Shown piece after piece: positions 24,850 to 30,473 of a stretch of DNA of 35,677 nucleotides. The stretch spans positions 1 to 35,677 of the IMG/VR virus record IMGVR_UViG_3300030406_002290, one strand, 5' to 3'. The notes below the pieces were generated by a model. That model had not been told where the DNA came from. It did no database searches and worked only from the letters and a program-made list of their open reading frames with translations. Origin of the DNA: a virus. The first letter of the stretch is position 1. Every line of letters begins with the position of its first letter. The translations under genes were made by a program, and so were the position numbers.

Positions 24850-25475
24850 TATAGATCCGGTGCAATAGTTGGTAGATCATCTTCTTCTTTTTTACTAAAA
24901 TCAGGAAGTCCGTCATCAACAATCAGTTCTGTGTTATCAATGCTGTGCCCTTCAAGTACACCCGGGCCTTCTTTTTGCTGATCAAAGTAATGTTTGATCT
25001 CTGGTCTTTCAGATACATTCTCTACGATATCCAGCATTCCTGCCTCTAAAATTAATTTAATCGCAAAGTCAGTGCCTGCTTTACCTTGTGCTTTAGCATC
25101 TTCTAGGTGCATAAACTGAATCATCGCTGCCTCTTGAGTATAGAGGGTATTTAATTGTGCAGTAGTAAGTCTTGAGTTTCTTTTACTCTGTGGTATTTCT
25201 GGATACGCACCTTCTTCTCTGTATTCTTGAAGTGCATCATAAAAATCTTGACACTGCTCAATCTGTTCTTTTAACTCATTGGCATCCCATCCAAACTCAT
25301 CACACATCTCCCTGAGTGCAGCATTACTAGATCCGTATGTACCAAGCAGTATATAAACCTTCCTAAGTCTTCTAGGCCACTGTTTCCAAGCAGGTAGTAC
25401 CTTGAGTACCCTTTTCTCAATAGCAGTAAACCCTGTACCTATTCTGGCAATGATCTCTTGTACATTAACTGGCAT
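24849..25475 (-). CDS. Terminase small subunit-like protein
   Basis: The 208-residue protein sits directly before TerL with a TAATG overlap. A likely helix-turn-helix lies near 38-75 (YGSSNAALREMCDEFGWDANE), as in small terminases that recognise the packaging site. The centre (85-165) is helical and could form the oligomeric ring. The acidic C-terminus (KKEEDDLPTIAPDL) may contact TerL. A strong SD (GGGGAG) precedes the ATG, which lies inside the end of the HNH gene (11-nt overlap). The assignment rests on position and HTH-like sequence. A sequence family is not certain. Confidence 0.75.
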   Translation of the reverse strand: MPVNVQEIIARIGTGFTAIEKRVLKVLPAWKQWPRRLRKVYILLGTYGSSNAALREMCDEFGWDANELKEQIEQCQDFYDALQEYREEGAYPEIPQSKRNSRLTTAQLNTLYTQEAAMIQFMHLEDAKAQGKAGTDFAIKLILEAGMLDIVENVSERPEIKHYFDQQKEGPGVLEGHSIDNTELIVDDGLPDFSKKEEDDLPTIAPDL

Positions 25476-25719
25476 ATCTTTTTCTTCTCCCCTCTCTTTT
25501 TAAATTAGTCTTAGCAGTAGATACTCTTAGATTAGATCTCTTGTTATTCCTAGGATTATTATCTTTATGATCTGCGTGCTTACCATCACCTACCTTTAGA
25601 CCAAGCATTCTTCTTGCAGCATTACGACTGGCTCTTTCCTTTGCTCTATTGGGCCTATTCTTCTTCTCCCACGCCAACTCTTTTTTATAATCTCTTTTTC
25701 CATTGGTCATAAATGGCAT
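25465..25719 (-). CDS. HNH endonuclease-like protein
   Basis: The 84-residue protein is very basic, with an HNH-type core at about 47-73: GKHADHKDNNPRNNKRSNLR followed by VSTAKTN. The Asp-His pair (D50, H51), NN (58-59) and NLR then N (63-65, 72) match the AP2/HNH_3-style pattern DH.d.n..NN...NL.v.t...N. The last metal ligand is Asn rather than His. Small HNH proteins beside terminase genes help DNA cleavage during packaging in other phages (for example HK97 gp74). Here the gene directly precedes TerS and overlaps it, which fits that role. A homing endonuclease is the alternative. Confidence 0.8.
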   Translation of the reverse strand: MPFMTNGKRDYKKELAWEKKNRPNRAKERASRNAARRMLGLKVGDGKHADHKDNNPRNNKRSNLRVSTAKTNLKREGRRKRYAS

Positions 25720-25976
25720 TAGAGTTCCAACCTCTCAATAAACACCGGAGTATTTTCTCCCATGTATGCACCATAGACATTGTAATCCATGTATTCTTGA
25801 GCATCATCGGGACTTAACCCTTGATCCGTCAGGATCTCGATACATTTTGATTTATCGTACACTGCCATAAATTTAGAGAATTGTTGACCAATACCTATAA
25901 ACGCATCATCAAACCCATCAGCTAATAGTATTTCCATATCCGGGTATTCTTCATGTATTTTATTAGATAGTGTCAT
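25719..25976 (-). CDS. Conserved hypothetical phage protein, first gene of the leftward operon
   Basis: The 85-residue protein is acidic. The core YDKSKCIEILTDQGLSPDDA followed by EYMDYNVYGAYMGENTPVFI matches a motif I recall in many phage-encoded small proteins (mt.eEA.EY...NV.GAy.Ge.TPvF). Their function is unknown. It starts about 115 nt after the predicted leftward promoter start and ends in a TAATG overlap with the HNH gene. As the first leftward gene it may have a regulatory or packaging-related role. That is only an inference from position. Confidence 0.8.
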   Translation of the reverse strand: MTLSNKIHEEYPDMEILLADGFDDAFIGIGQQFSKFMAVYDKSKCIEILTDQGLSPDDAQEYMDYNVYGAYMGENTPVFIERLEL

Positions 25977-26100
25977 ATTGTAATCTCAACGCTCTGAGAG
26001 GTATACATATATATAATACATACCCCACTACGTCTATCGGCGTATTATTGCCAGTCAATAAAAATTAATCGATAGCCAATTATATATTATTGTCAAGTCA

Positions 26101-26129
26101 ATTATAACACATATTAGTTAATATGTCAA
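26101..26129 (-). promoter_or_regulatory. Leftward sigma70 promoter of the late/structural operon
   Basis: The minus strand reads TTGACA (26129-26124), 17 bp, TATAAT (26106-26101), a perfect match to the host consensus. The transcript would start near 26094 and run into the 85-aa gene, the HNH gene and the terminase. An 18-bp palindrome covers the spacer. Confidence 0.8.
26109..26126. promoter_or_regulatory. Palindromic operator candidate inside the leftward promoter
   Basis: ACATATTA-GT-TAATATGT is an 8+2+8 perfect inverted repeat lying between and partly over the -35 of the leftward promoter. A dimeric repressor bound here would block RNA polymerase. AT-rich sequence gives some palindromes by chance, so this is a candidate only. 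Confidence 0.45.
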
Positions 26130-26152
26130 GCTGAGAGAGAGAAAGAAAGCCC

Positions 26153-26181
26153 TTGACATATATATAAATATAGTATATACT
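26153..26181 (+). promoter_or_regulatory. Rightward promoter 1
   Basis: TTGACA (26153-26158), 17 bp, TATACT (26176-26181). The -35 is only 23 bp from the -35 of the divergent leftward promoter. The gap contains a GA-rich box (CTGAGAGAGAGAAAGAAAG). It points toward the early operon at 26487. Confidence 0.7.
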
Positions 26182-26193
26182 TAGATCATTATC

Positions 26194-26256
26194 TAATTAA
26201 TAATTAATATTATTAATATTATTAATATATTAAATATAATAAATTATATAAATAAT
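26194..26256. repeat. Tandem AT repeats
   Basis: TAATTAA occurs twice in a row (26194-26207). From 26204 come two copies of TTAATATTA and one of TTAATATAT, followed by nearly pure AT to 26256. The stretch would melt easily. A replication-origin unwinding element or an UP-element-like role for promoter 2 are both possible, and slippage of simple sequence is the null explanation. Confidence 0.6.
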
Positions 26257-26258
26257 AC

Positions 26259-26287
26259 TTGACAATATTAAAAAAGTTTGATAAGAT
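26259..26287 (+). promoter_or_regulatory. Rightward promoter 2
   Basis: TTGACA (26259-26264), 17 bp, TAAGAT (26282-26287). The -35 is perfect and the -10 has two mismatches. It lies downstream of the AT repeats and reads toward the early operon. Confidence 0.55.
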
Positions 26288-26386
26288 AATAAAAGAGATT
26301 AACAAAGTTACTTAATCAAATAGTTAAGAACTCTTTAAAGAAAAGCTTCTATAAGCACTGCTAAGCAGATAATTAGAAAAAGATAC

Positions 26387-26415
26387 TTGACAACTGAGAG
26401 AGAGAGTGATATAAT
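26387..26415 (+). promoter_or_regulatory. Rightward promoter 3, with GA box in the spacer
   Basis: TTGACA (26387-26392), 17 bp, TATAAT (26410-26415) is a perfect consensus. The spacer contains the 14-mer TGAGAGAGAGAGTG (26395-26408), which recurs exactly in promoter 4. It is the nearest promoter to the first early gene (ATG 26487). Confidence 0.85.
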
Positions 26416-26486
26416 AATCTCAAGAAGATTAAATAAAACTAAATAAAAATAGTCAGAACCAGACTAGCAAAACGGGAGTTGAGACC

Positions 26487-26705
26487 ATGAGCAGATATTG
26501 TTTATTACTCAACAGATGGGTCAAACCTAGAACTTGCAATCGTAAGCACGATAGCGTTGAGTGTGTAGCCCATACTGAAGAGAGAAGATTTAATATGCTA
26601 TGTACTGTTGGCAATGATATGCCATACAAAGCAAAGCAGAAACGGGGATCAGGTAGTGGAGTTGTACCAAACTTTACACCATACGGAAAACCAATATACA
26701 ACTAA
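26487..26705 (+). CDS. First early protein, small and Cys-rich (72 aa)
   Basis: The 72-residue basic protein starts MSRYCLLLNRWVKPRTCNRK and has five Cys (two in the first 17 residues, then CVAHTEERRFNMLC). A short Gly/Ser linker and NFTPYGKPIYN end it. An SD-like GGGAG lies about 8 nt before the ATG. It has its own promoter (26387-26415), with the start near 26422, and a further promoter follows it. A small basic Cys-rich protein in first position could be a regulator or a host-takeover factor. No family is recognised. Confidence 0.65.
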   Translation: MSRYCLLLNRWVKPRTCNRKHDSVECVAHTEERRFNMLCTVGNDMPYKAKQKRGSGSGVVPNFTPYGKPIYN

Positions 26706-26724
26706 ATAATATTATATCATGGTC

Positions 26725-26753
26725 TTGACTTGAGAGAGAGAGTGTGGTAATAT
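26725..26753 (+). promoter_or_regulatory. Rightward promoter 4, with identical GA box
   Basis: TTGACT (26725-26730), 17 bp, TAATAT (26748-26753). The spacer starts with TGAGAGAGAGAGTG (26731-26744), identical over 14 bases to the box in promoter 3. The predicted start near 26760 coincides with the first base of a stem-loop. Confidence 0.75.
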
Positions 26754-26759
26754 ATAATA

Positions 26760-26781
26760 AAGCTTAGAGATCAGTAAGCTT
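26760..26781 (+). other. 5'-terminal hairpin of the promoter 4 transcript
   Basis: AAGCTTA (26760-26766) and TAAGCTT (26775-26781) are perfect complements with an 8-nt loop. The stem begins at about the expected transcription start, 6-7 nt after the -10. Hairpins at the 5' end protect mRNA from RNase E and RppH in other systems, so a stabilising role is a reasonable guess. Confidence 0.5.
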
Positions 26782-26802
26782 GTAAAAATAAAAGTTCGGT
26801 TA

Positions 26803-26874
26803 GAGAGTGAGATTGATCGCATCAGATGTTAAACGCAAGTTGACGTAGATTGCTCTGCAGTCGGTCACACTCTC
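26803..26874 (+). other. Structured 72-nt leader segment
   Basis: GAGAGTG (26803-26809) pairs with CACTCTC (26868-26874) as a perfect 7-bp stem. Inside are TGAT-CGC-ATCA (26814-26824) and TGAC/GTCA (26841-26844 with 26864-26867). The segment is tRNA-sized but lacks a T-loop TTCRA, a canonical anticodon loop and CCA. It ends 28 nt before ATG 26903 and may control translation or stability of the early mRNA. Confidence 0.4.
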
Positions 26875-26902
26875 ACACATAACAACAATGAAAGGATACG
26901 TT

Positions 26903-27163
26903 ATGAAAGTACAGAAAAGAGACATACCTCTGAACGCTAAGAGTAAGGTAGGATACTATTACATTGGCGAGATTGGTAAACATAAAGAGTTATTAGATGG
27001 TATAGCTTGGAGATTGCCAAGACTATTCGACTCAATAGACAAGATGGATATTACATATGAATATATGGTAAGTAGCACTTTTTGGAAAGAGTCAATCAAT
27101 GACTACATAAGAAAAGAGTTACAAGATATAGAAAGACATAAAGAGTTGAAAGGATTGAAATAA
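26903..27163 (+). CDS. Early hypothetical protein (86 aa)
   Basis: I choose the ATG at 26903 because AAAGGA lies 6 nt upstream. An in-frame ATG at 26888 would add five residues without an SD. The 86-residue product starts MKVQKRDIPLNAKSKVGYYY, is basic and alpha/beta, and has a helical end (KELQDIERHKELKGLK). No family is recognised. It is the first gene after the structured leader. Confidence 0.7.
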   Translation: MKVQKRDIPLNAKSKVGYYYIGEIGKHKELLDGIAWRLPRLFDSIDKMDITYEYMVSSTFWKESINDYIRKELQDIERHKELKGLK

Positions 27164-27165
27164 AA

Positions 27166-27465
27166 ATGATTACAACAATAAATGAAAATGATTTTATCCA
27201 AGCATTTAAAGACATGGGAAGAGATGACCAATTCAGTTATGAAGGATTACAAAATTTATTCGCATATTATGAAGAGTACGAAGACTCAACAGGCGAACAA
27301 ATTGAATTAGATGTAATTGCAATATGCTGTGATTGGACAGAATACCAAAGTGAATACGAATTGGTTAATGCTTATGATATGAGTATAAAAGGTGGGCTTG
27401 ATGAAATCAAAGAAAAGACAACAGTATTAAAAGTCAAAAATCATTACCTAGTAATAGATTTTTAA
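27166..27465 (+). CDS. Conserved hypothetical early protein (99 aa)
   Basis: The 99-residue acidic protein contains FSYEGLQNLFAYYEEYEDST followed by GEQIELDVIAICCDWTEY. The segment EYE..TGE.IELDVIAICCD(Y/W)TEY is one I recall from many phage and mobile-element proteins of unknown function, so the reading frame is safe. It starts three bases after the preceding stop. The SD is poorly placed (AAAGGA about 13 nt upstream), so coupling to the upstream gene is likely. Confidence 0.8.
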   Translation: MITTINENDFIQAFKDMGRDDQFSYEGLQNLFAYYEEYEDSTGEQIELDVIAICCDWTEYQSEYELVNAYDMSIKGGLDEIKEKTTVLKVKNHYLVIDF

Positions 27466-27494
27466 TAAAAATAAATCAAAAAGAGAGGATTAAA

Positions 27495-27794
27495 ATGAAA
27501 GTTAAAATAAGTGAAAATAGTAATGCTTTGATAGATGACAAGATATATTTCTTTGCAACTAAAGAAGAGAAAAAAATTGCTAATGAAAGAGATATTGTTA
27601 TTGATAAATTGATAGCAATACAAGACAAGCTGGGACACGCTTGTATGAGAGATATGAAGTGGACTAATCTGAGGTTTAAGTTAATGGATATGGAAAGAGA
27701 ATTGAAGAAGACTTGTGGATACTTAAGCCCTGAAAAATCAATTGAATTTGAACAAGGTGGAGCAATTACAGAAGACGATATTATAAAACAATGA
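27495..27794 (+). CDS. Early hypothetical protein (99 aa)
   Basis: This 99-residue protein has a strand-rich N-terminus (MKVKISENSNALIDDKIYFF) and a helical centre (KKIANERDIVIDKLIAIQDK). SD AGAGGA lies 6 nt before the ATG. The end overlaps the next gene by 4 nt. No recognised domain; it is probably a host-directed early protein. Confidence 0.7.
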   Translation: MKVKISENSNALIDDKIYFFATKEEKKIANERDIVIDKLIAIQDKLGHACMRDMKWTNLRFKLMDMERELKKTCGYLSPEKSIEFEQGGAITEDDIIKQ

Positions 27795-28051
27795 AAACAA
27801 TAAAACCAAAAACAAAAAAAGAAATAGAAGATTACTTGGAAGATCTAGGTAATAAGTTAAACCAAATGGCTATGGAATATATTGAAGATCATCAAGGAAA
27901 ATATAAAAATAAAACTTTTAAAGATGCACTTGATGAGGCTTACAAAATATTGTATAGACAGGCTACAAGACAAGGTGGTTGGTTTCATCATTGGTATGAC
28001 AAGTATCAGTTATATGAAAAAAAATTAAATAATAAAAAAAAGGAGAAATAA
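27791..28051 (+). CDS. Early hypothetical helical protein (86 aa)
   Basis: The 86-residue basic protein starts MKTIKPKTKKEIEDYLEDLG in an ATGA overlap with the upstream gene and has no SD of its own. A Trp/His-rich part (QGGWFHHWYDKYQLYEKK) is distinctive. The C-terminal Lys run (NNKKKEK) also encodes the SD (AAAGGAG) of the next gene. No family is recognised. Confidence 0.65.
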   Translation: MKTIKPKTKKEIEDYLEDLGNKLNQMAMEYIEDHQGKYKNKTFKDALDEAYKILYRQATRQGGWFHHWYDKYQLYEKKLNNKKKEK

Positions 28052-28053
28052 AA

Positions 28054-28311
28054 ATGAAAGAAACAAAAAGTGACGTAAAATGGAGATCTGTTGTAAGACA
28101 TAAAAATTTTATAGAAAATCTTTTTATTGACAATAGAATGCGTCTAACAAAACAAGTGGATAAATTACATGAAAGTAACAGCACTAATTACAACTCAATA
28201 GTAATTAATGATATTAAAAACACTATTAAAAGTATTGAAAAATATAATAAAAAATTATATTTAGCAAATTTAAAAACTAATTATGAAATAAATAAAGATA
28301 ATATTTTATAA
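28054..28311 (+). CDS. Early hypothetical helical protein (85 aa)
   Basis: The 85-residue product is Asn/Lys/Ile-rich and mostly helical, starting MKETKSDVKWRSVVRHKNFI. SD AAGGAG lies 8 nt upstream. Its codon use is strongly A/T-biased compared with the replication genes downstream, perhaps showing recent gain. No domain is recognised. Confidence 0.65.
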   Translation: MKETKSDVKWRSVVRHKNFIENLFIDNRMRLTKQVDKLHESNSTNYNSIVINDIKNTIKSIEKYNKKLYLANLKTNYEINKDNIL

Positions 28312-28328
28312 ACAAGAAAGGAGTAAAA

Positions 28329-28535
28329 ATGAAAGAGTATGAGATTGAGATACACATTACAGCAAGAAAAAAAGTAAAGATCAAGGCTCACACAGAAGTA
28401 CAAGCAATCGCAAGTGCTGAAGTAGATGTTGCTGAAATGCTAATGCAAGATGAAGAGTCAGGCAGAAATAAATATGTAGGTGCTGAAGTACAGATACCTG
28501 CAGAAACATATGAACTAGAATGGGAGCAAGAATGA
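28329..28535 (+). CDS. Early hypothetical protein ending in EQE, module 1 (68 aa)
   Basis: This 68-residue acidic protein has MKEYEIEIHITARKKVKIKA, a two-strand start, followed by a helix (EVQAIASAEVDVAEMLMQ) and the C-terminus YELEWEQE. The ferredoxin-like beta-beta-alpha pattern with EAIA-type helix is common in small phage proteins. SD AAAGGAG is 7 nt upstream. Its last codons (GAG CAA GAA TGA) overlap the start of the next gene as the first of five identical junctions. Confidence 0.7.
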   Translation: MKEYEIEIHITARKKVKIKAHTEVQAIASAEVDVAEMLMQDEESGRNKYVGAEVQIPAETYELEWEQE

Positions 28536-28684
28536 TTGAGTATTCTTACAAGCAAATTTGCAGGGAGTGTGTAATGTTTGGGGAATGTAGGGATTGCGAT
28601 AATTGTAATGGTGTAGGTCATACCGAAAGCACTTCGGTTGAATTACCTGATGATGCTTACGACATAGTAAAGGAGCAAGAATGA
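28532..28684 (+). CDS. Cys-rich small early protein, module 2 (50 aa)
   Basis: A 50-residue frame between two copies of the 13-bp junction, starting MIEYSYKQICRECVMFGECR and having five Cys (CREC...CRDCDNC) that could bind one or two zinc ions. It ends DIVKEQE. The TGA overlaps the next ATG (AATGA). It is about as long as other minimal phage zinc proteins that interfere with host transcription, but the function is unknown. The identical start and stop context of its neighbours supports coding. Confidence 0.7.
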   Translation: MIEYSYKQICRECVMFGECRDCDNCNGVGHTESTSVELPDDAYDIVKEQE

Positions 28685-28848
28685 ATATAAAGAAAAAATA
28701 TAAATGCACAGAATGTGGTAGTAAAAATGTATTTTACTCAATCATTGTGGATCAAAAACAAAATCAATTTGGTGGAGTTGATTTAGGGTATTGTTATGAC
28801 TGCCCAGATGATATTTCAAATGAAAAACTTTTAGAGGAGCAAGAATGA
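28681..28848 (+). CDS. Zinc-ribbon-like small early protein, module 3 (55 aa)
   Basis: A 55-residue frame with CTECGSKNVFYS near the N-terminus and GYCYDCPDD near residue 38. The Cys spacing C-x2-C (9, 12) and C-x2-C (38, 41) is that of a single zinc ribbon. It ends KLLEEQE. It is flanked by the 13-bp junctions. Zinc ribbons of this kind bind nucleic acid or proteins; the partner is unknown. Confidence 0.75.
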   Translation: MNIKKKYKCTECGSKNVFYSIIVDQKQNQFGGVDLGYCYDCPDDISNEKLLEEQE

Positions 28849-29042
28849 GTGATCTATCTAAGCTAACAATTTATAGAGTTCAGTATTGGGATGAAGAAAC
28901 CAATGAGGTCTATGAACTTACTCATAAAGCAGATGTAGTAGAAGTTGATGCAGAAGAAGTGATGAGTGTATTTACCTCTGACGGAATTGAAACAACTGAT
29001 GAATTAATAAAACTAGGAATGATGAGAAAGGAGCAAGAATGA
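28845..29042 (+). CDS. Acidic small early protein, module 4 (65 aa)
   Basis: This 65-residue acidic protein starts MSDLSKLTIYRVQYWDEETN and ends LGMMRKEQE. It has a beta-strand start (TIYRVQYWDEETNEVYELTH) and a helical end. It begins and ends in copies of the GGAGCAAGAATGA junction. Its acidity would suit DNA mimicry or protein binding. No family is recognised. Confidence 0.7.
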   Translation: MSDLSKLTIYRVQYWDEETNEVYELTHKADVVEVDAEEVMSVFTSDGIETTDELIKLGMMRKEQE

Positions 29043-29221
29043 AAGATAGTGGATGGATAAAGATAAAAGACTTTGATAATAGTCATCAAGAATTATTAGA
29101 AGATTTTACAGATGTGCTTGATGAAATGGGGATAAAAGTTTCTTGGGATACTGATACTAAATTGTGGCGTGATAATGGTTATGATGCAGTAGTATACATA
29201 GAAAGAAAGGAGCAAGAATGA
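29039..29221 (+). CDS. Acidic small early protein, module 5 (60 aa)
   Basis: The 60-residue acidic protein has MKDSGWIKIKDFDNSHQELL, a helix (EDFTDVLDEMGIKVSWD) and a C-terminal strand (DAVVYIERKEQE). It is flanked by two junction copies, the upstream one sharing 18 bases with the downstream one. No domain is recognised. Confidence 0.7.
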   Translation: MKDSGWIKIKDFDNSHQELLEDFTDVLDEMGIKVSWDTDTKLWRDNGYDAVVYIERKEQE

Positions 29222-29496
29222 TTTGGTACAAGATAACTGAACGCAATGGTAATTATGAGTACACTCATAGATACTTTATGGAAGGAGATATTGAAGAGTA
29301 TGAAGGCACGAGAGAACAAGATGAGATTATCTTAAAACATTTTTATGGAGTAGAGTCACTTAATTATGATAGGACTGATAGAGCATGGTGGTTGCATGGA
29401 GAATGTTTGGTAAGTGTAGATGGAGTTGCAGAGTATGATGATGATGCACAAGCGTTGCATAAAATTTTAAATAAAAAACTAAACGGATTACTATAG
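29218..29496 (+). CDS. Acidic small early protein, module 6 (92 aa)
   Basis: This 92-residue protein starts MIWYKITERNGNYEYTHRYF, with many aromatic and acidic residues (YFMEGDIEEYEGTREQDE). A Trp/Cys part (AWWLHGECLVSVDG) follows. It starts in the fifth junction copy but ends differently (NKKLNGLL), so it closes the modular array. The function is unknown. Confidence 0.7.
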   Translation: MIWYKITERNGNYEYTHRYFMEGDIEEYEGTREQDEIILKHFYGVESLNYDRTDRAWWLHGECLVSVDGVAEYDDDAQALHKILNKKLNGLL

Positions 29497-29508
29497 AAAG
29501 GAGTAAAG

Positions 29509-29667
29509 ATGTACGGAGTTGAGAACTCACACTTCAAGTTTTATGAAACTGACAAGTTCATAGATGAAGTATTGAAAGAGCAGAGTCCAATAGACAAGCT
29601 CAATCAAGCAAACGCACAGCAGTTCAACAGAATTATGACTGAGATAGCTGCTGAAAAATTAACATAA
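29509..29667 (+). CDS. Early hypothetical protein (52 aa)
   Basis: A 52-residue frame, starting MYGVENSHFKFYETDKFIDE, helical and acidic to neutral. SD AAAGGAG is 7 nt before the ATG (the common GAAAGGAGTAAA leader also seen before 28329 and 31023). No neighbour overlaps it. No family is recognised. Confidence 0.65.
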   Translation: MYGVENSHFKFYETDKFIDEVLKEQSPIDKLNQANAQQFNRIMTEIAAEKLT

Positions 29668-29685
29668 CAATAGAAAGGAAAAGAA

Positions 29686-29934
29686 ATGACAGAAAAATAT
29701 TACAAAGATAAAACAAGATGGAGATGGAAAGATTGGAAAGTAAACTTTGAAATTACACATATTGACGGAGAGGTATACACCTTTGAGGAGGATGATTTAT
29801 CAGAGTCTGACAGAATAAAACTCATGACCATAATTGAAAACTATCTTAGATACGGAGGAGCAGAAGATGATCGGCCCGATACACCGGACACAGATAGTAT
29901 CGCAGAAAGAAACTATGAGAACAGGAAAACATAA
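29686..29934 (+). CDS. Early hypothetical protein (82 aa)
   Basis: This 82-residue protein starts MTEKYYKDKTRWRWKDWKVN, a basic aromatic head, followed by an acidic centre (EVYTFEEDDLSESDRIKLM) and a charged tail (DDRPDTPDTDSIAERNYENR). SD AAAGGA is 8 nt upstream. Its TAA overlaps the next ATG (TAATG). The split of charge is notable. The function is unknown. Confidence 0.65.
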   Translation: MTEKYYKDKTRWRWKDWKVNFEITHIDGEVYTFEEDDLSESDRIKLMTIIENYLRYGGAEDDRPDTPDTDSIAERNYENRKT

Positions 29935-30155
29935 TGGGTAAATACAAAGAAAGCGACTTAGACAAGTACGTTAGAAGCCTCATGGCAGATGAAATAATAG
30001 ATAACTACAAAGGTGCATGGGCATACGCAACCACTGACCAACTGATTGAAGAATTAGAAATCGTTTACAGATTGGGTGTCAAAGGCGTAGAGAATATGTG
30101 GTACGAAGAACTTAAAAGAGAACTTGAAGATCAGAAAGGAGACCATAATGAGTAG
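29934..30155 (+). CDS. Early hypothetical protein (73 aa)
   Basis: The 73-residue protein starts MGKYKESDLDKYVRSLMADE and is helical and acidic, ending LEDQKGDHNE. It is coupled to the upstream gene by TAATG and overlaps the following start by 8 nt. No family is recognised. Confidence 0.65.
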   Translation: MGKYKESDLDKYVRSLMADEIIDNYKGAWAYATTDQLIEELEIVYRLGVKGVENMWYEELKRELEDQKGDHNE

Positions 30156-30333
30156 AGTATTAACAGATAAAGAATGTCAGTATTTAGCCGAGATTGGAAA
30201 GAAAATAATCTTGGCTTTGCATTGCAACATAAATGGTACAGGGCTACCTTGTAGAACTGATAGACTTGCAAGTGTAAAACTAATGAGGGAATACCTAGCA
30301 ATTCATGATTATGAGCTAAATGAGAATATTTAA
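30148..30333 (+). CDS. Early hypothetical protein (61 aa)
   Basis: I choose ATG 30148 because AAAGGAG lies 7 nt upstream; an earlier in-frame ATG at 30124 has no SD. The 61-residue product starts MSRVLTDKECQYLAEIGKKI, with three Cys and a basic-to-neutral helical body (DRLASVKLMREYLAIHDYEL). It is the last gene before the 220-nt leader with the pseudoknot-like fold. Confidence 0.65.
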   Translation: MSRVLTDKECQYLAEIGKKIILALHCNINGTGLPCRTDRLASVKLMREYLAIHDYELNENI

Positions 30334-30473
30334 AAGACGAGACCCCTAAGTAGAAAGGTTGTTAGTTGATAGGATACACGAGAGGTAGTGCGATATATCA
30401 CTTGTGAGGAGTTGATACGAGAATAGATATGTAGAATACAGATGTGAAATCCCTAGTAACACAGTAAAAAACA

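Larger units (their letters stand above)
25977..26486. promoter_or_regulatory. Divergent control region, 510 bp without a gene
   Basis: This very AT-rich stretch lies between the leftward and rightward transcription units. It contains one strong leftward promoter, three rightward promoters, a palindrome in the leftward promoter spacer, two GA boxes and a set of tandem AT repeats. No credible ORF or RNA gene is visible. The leftward leader (25977-26100) contains only low-complexity AT sequence. Function as the main early/late switch is inferred. Confidence 0.75.
28523..29221 (+). repeat. Five copies of a 13-bp stop/start junction
   Basis: GGAGCAAGAATGA occurs at 28523-28535, 28672-28684, 28836-28848, 29030-29042 and 29209-29221. 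Each copy gives the SD (GGAG), the last codons and stop of one gene (GAG CAA GAA TGA), and the ATG of the next. The last two copies share 18 bases (AGAAAGGAGCAAGAATGA). The intervals are 149, 164, 194 and 179 bp and hold unrelated genes. Confidence 0.9.

Noticed and set aside
26453-26701. Leftward ORF opposite the first early gene
   Set aside because: No SD or promoter in that direction, and it is hydrophobic nonsense opposite a gene with promoter and SD.
26803-26874. Possible tRNA gene, from a 72-nt length and 7-bp closing stem
   Set aside because: The T-stem position has only partial pairing, there is no TTCRA loop, no U33 and no CCA; kept only as a structured leader.
28523-29221. CRISPR-like array of regular 13-bp repeats
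   Set aside because: The repeats lie exactly at gene junctions, the intervals are coding and vary in length, and there is no cas gene.
30387-30402. AGTG...CACT dyad around GATATATC as an operator
   Set aside because: Only 12 of 16 positions are symmetric and no promoter overlaps it; AT-rich chance is likely.
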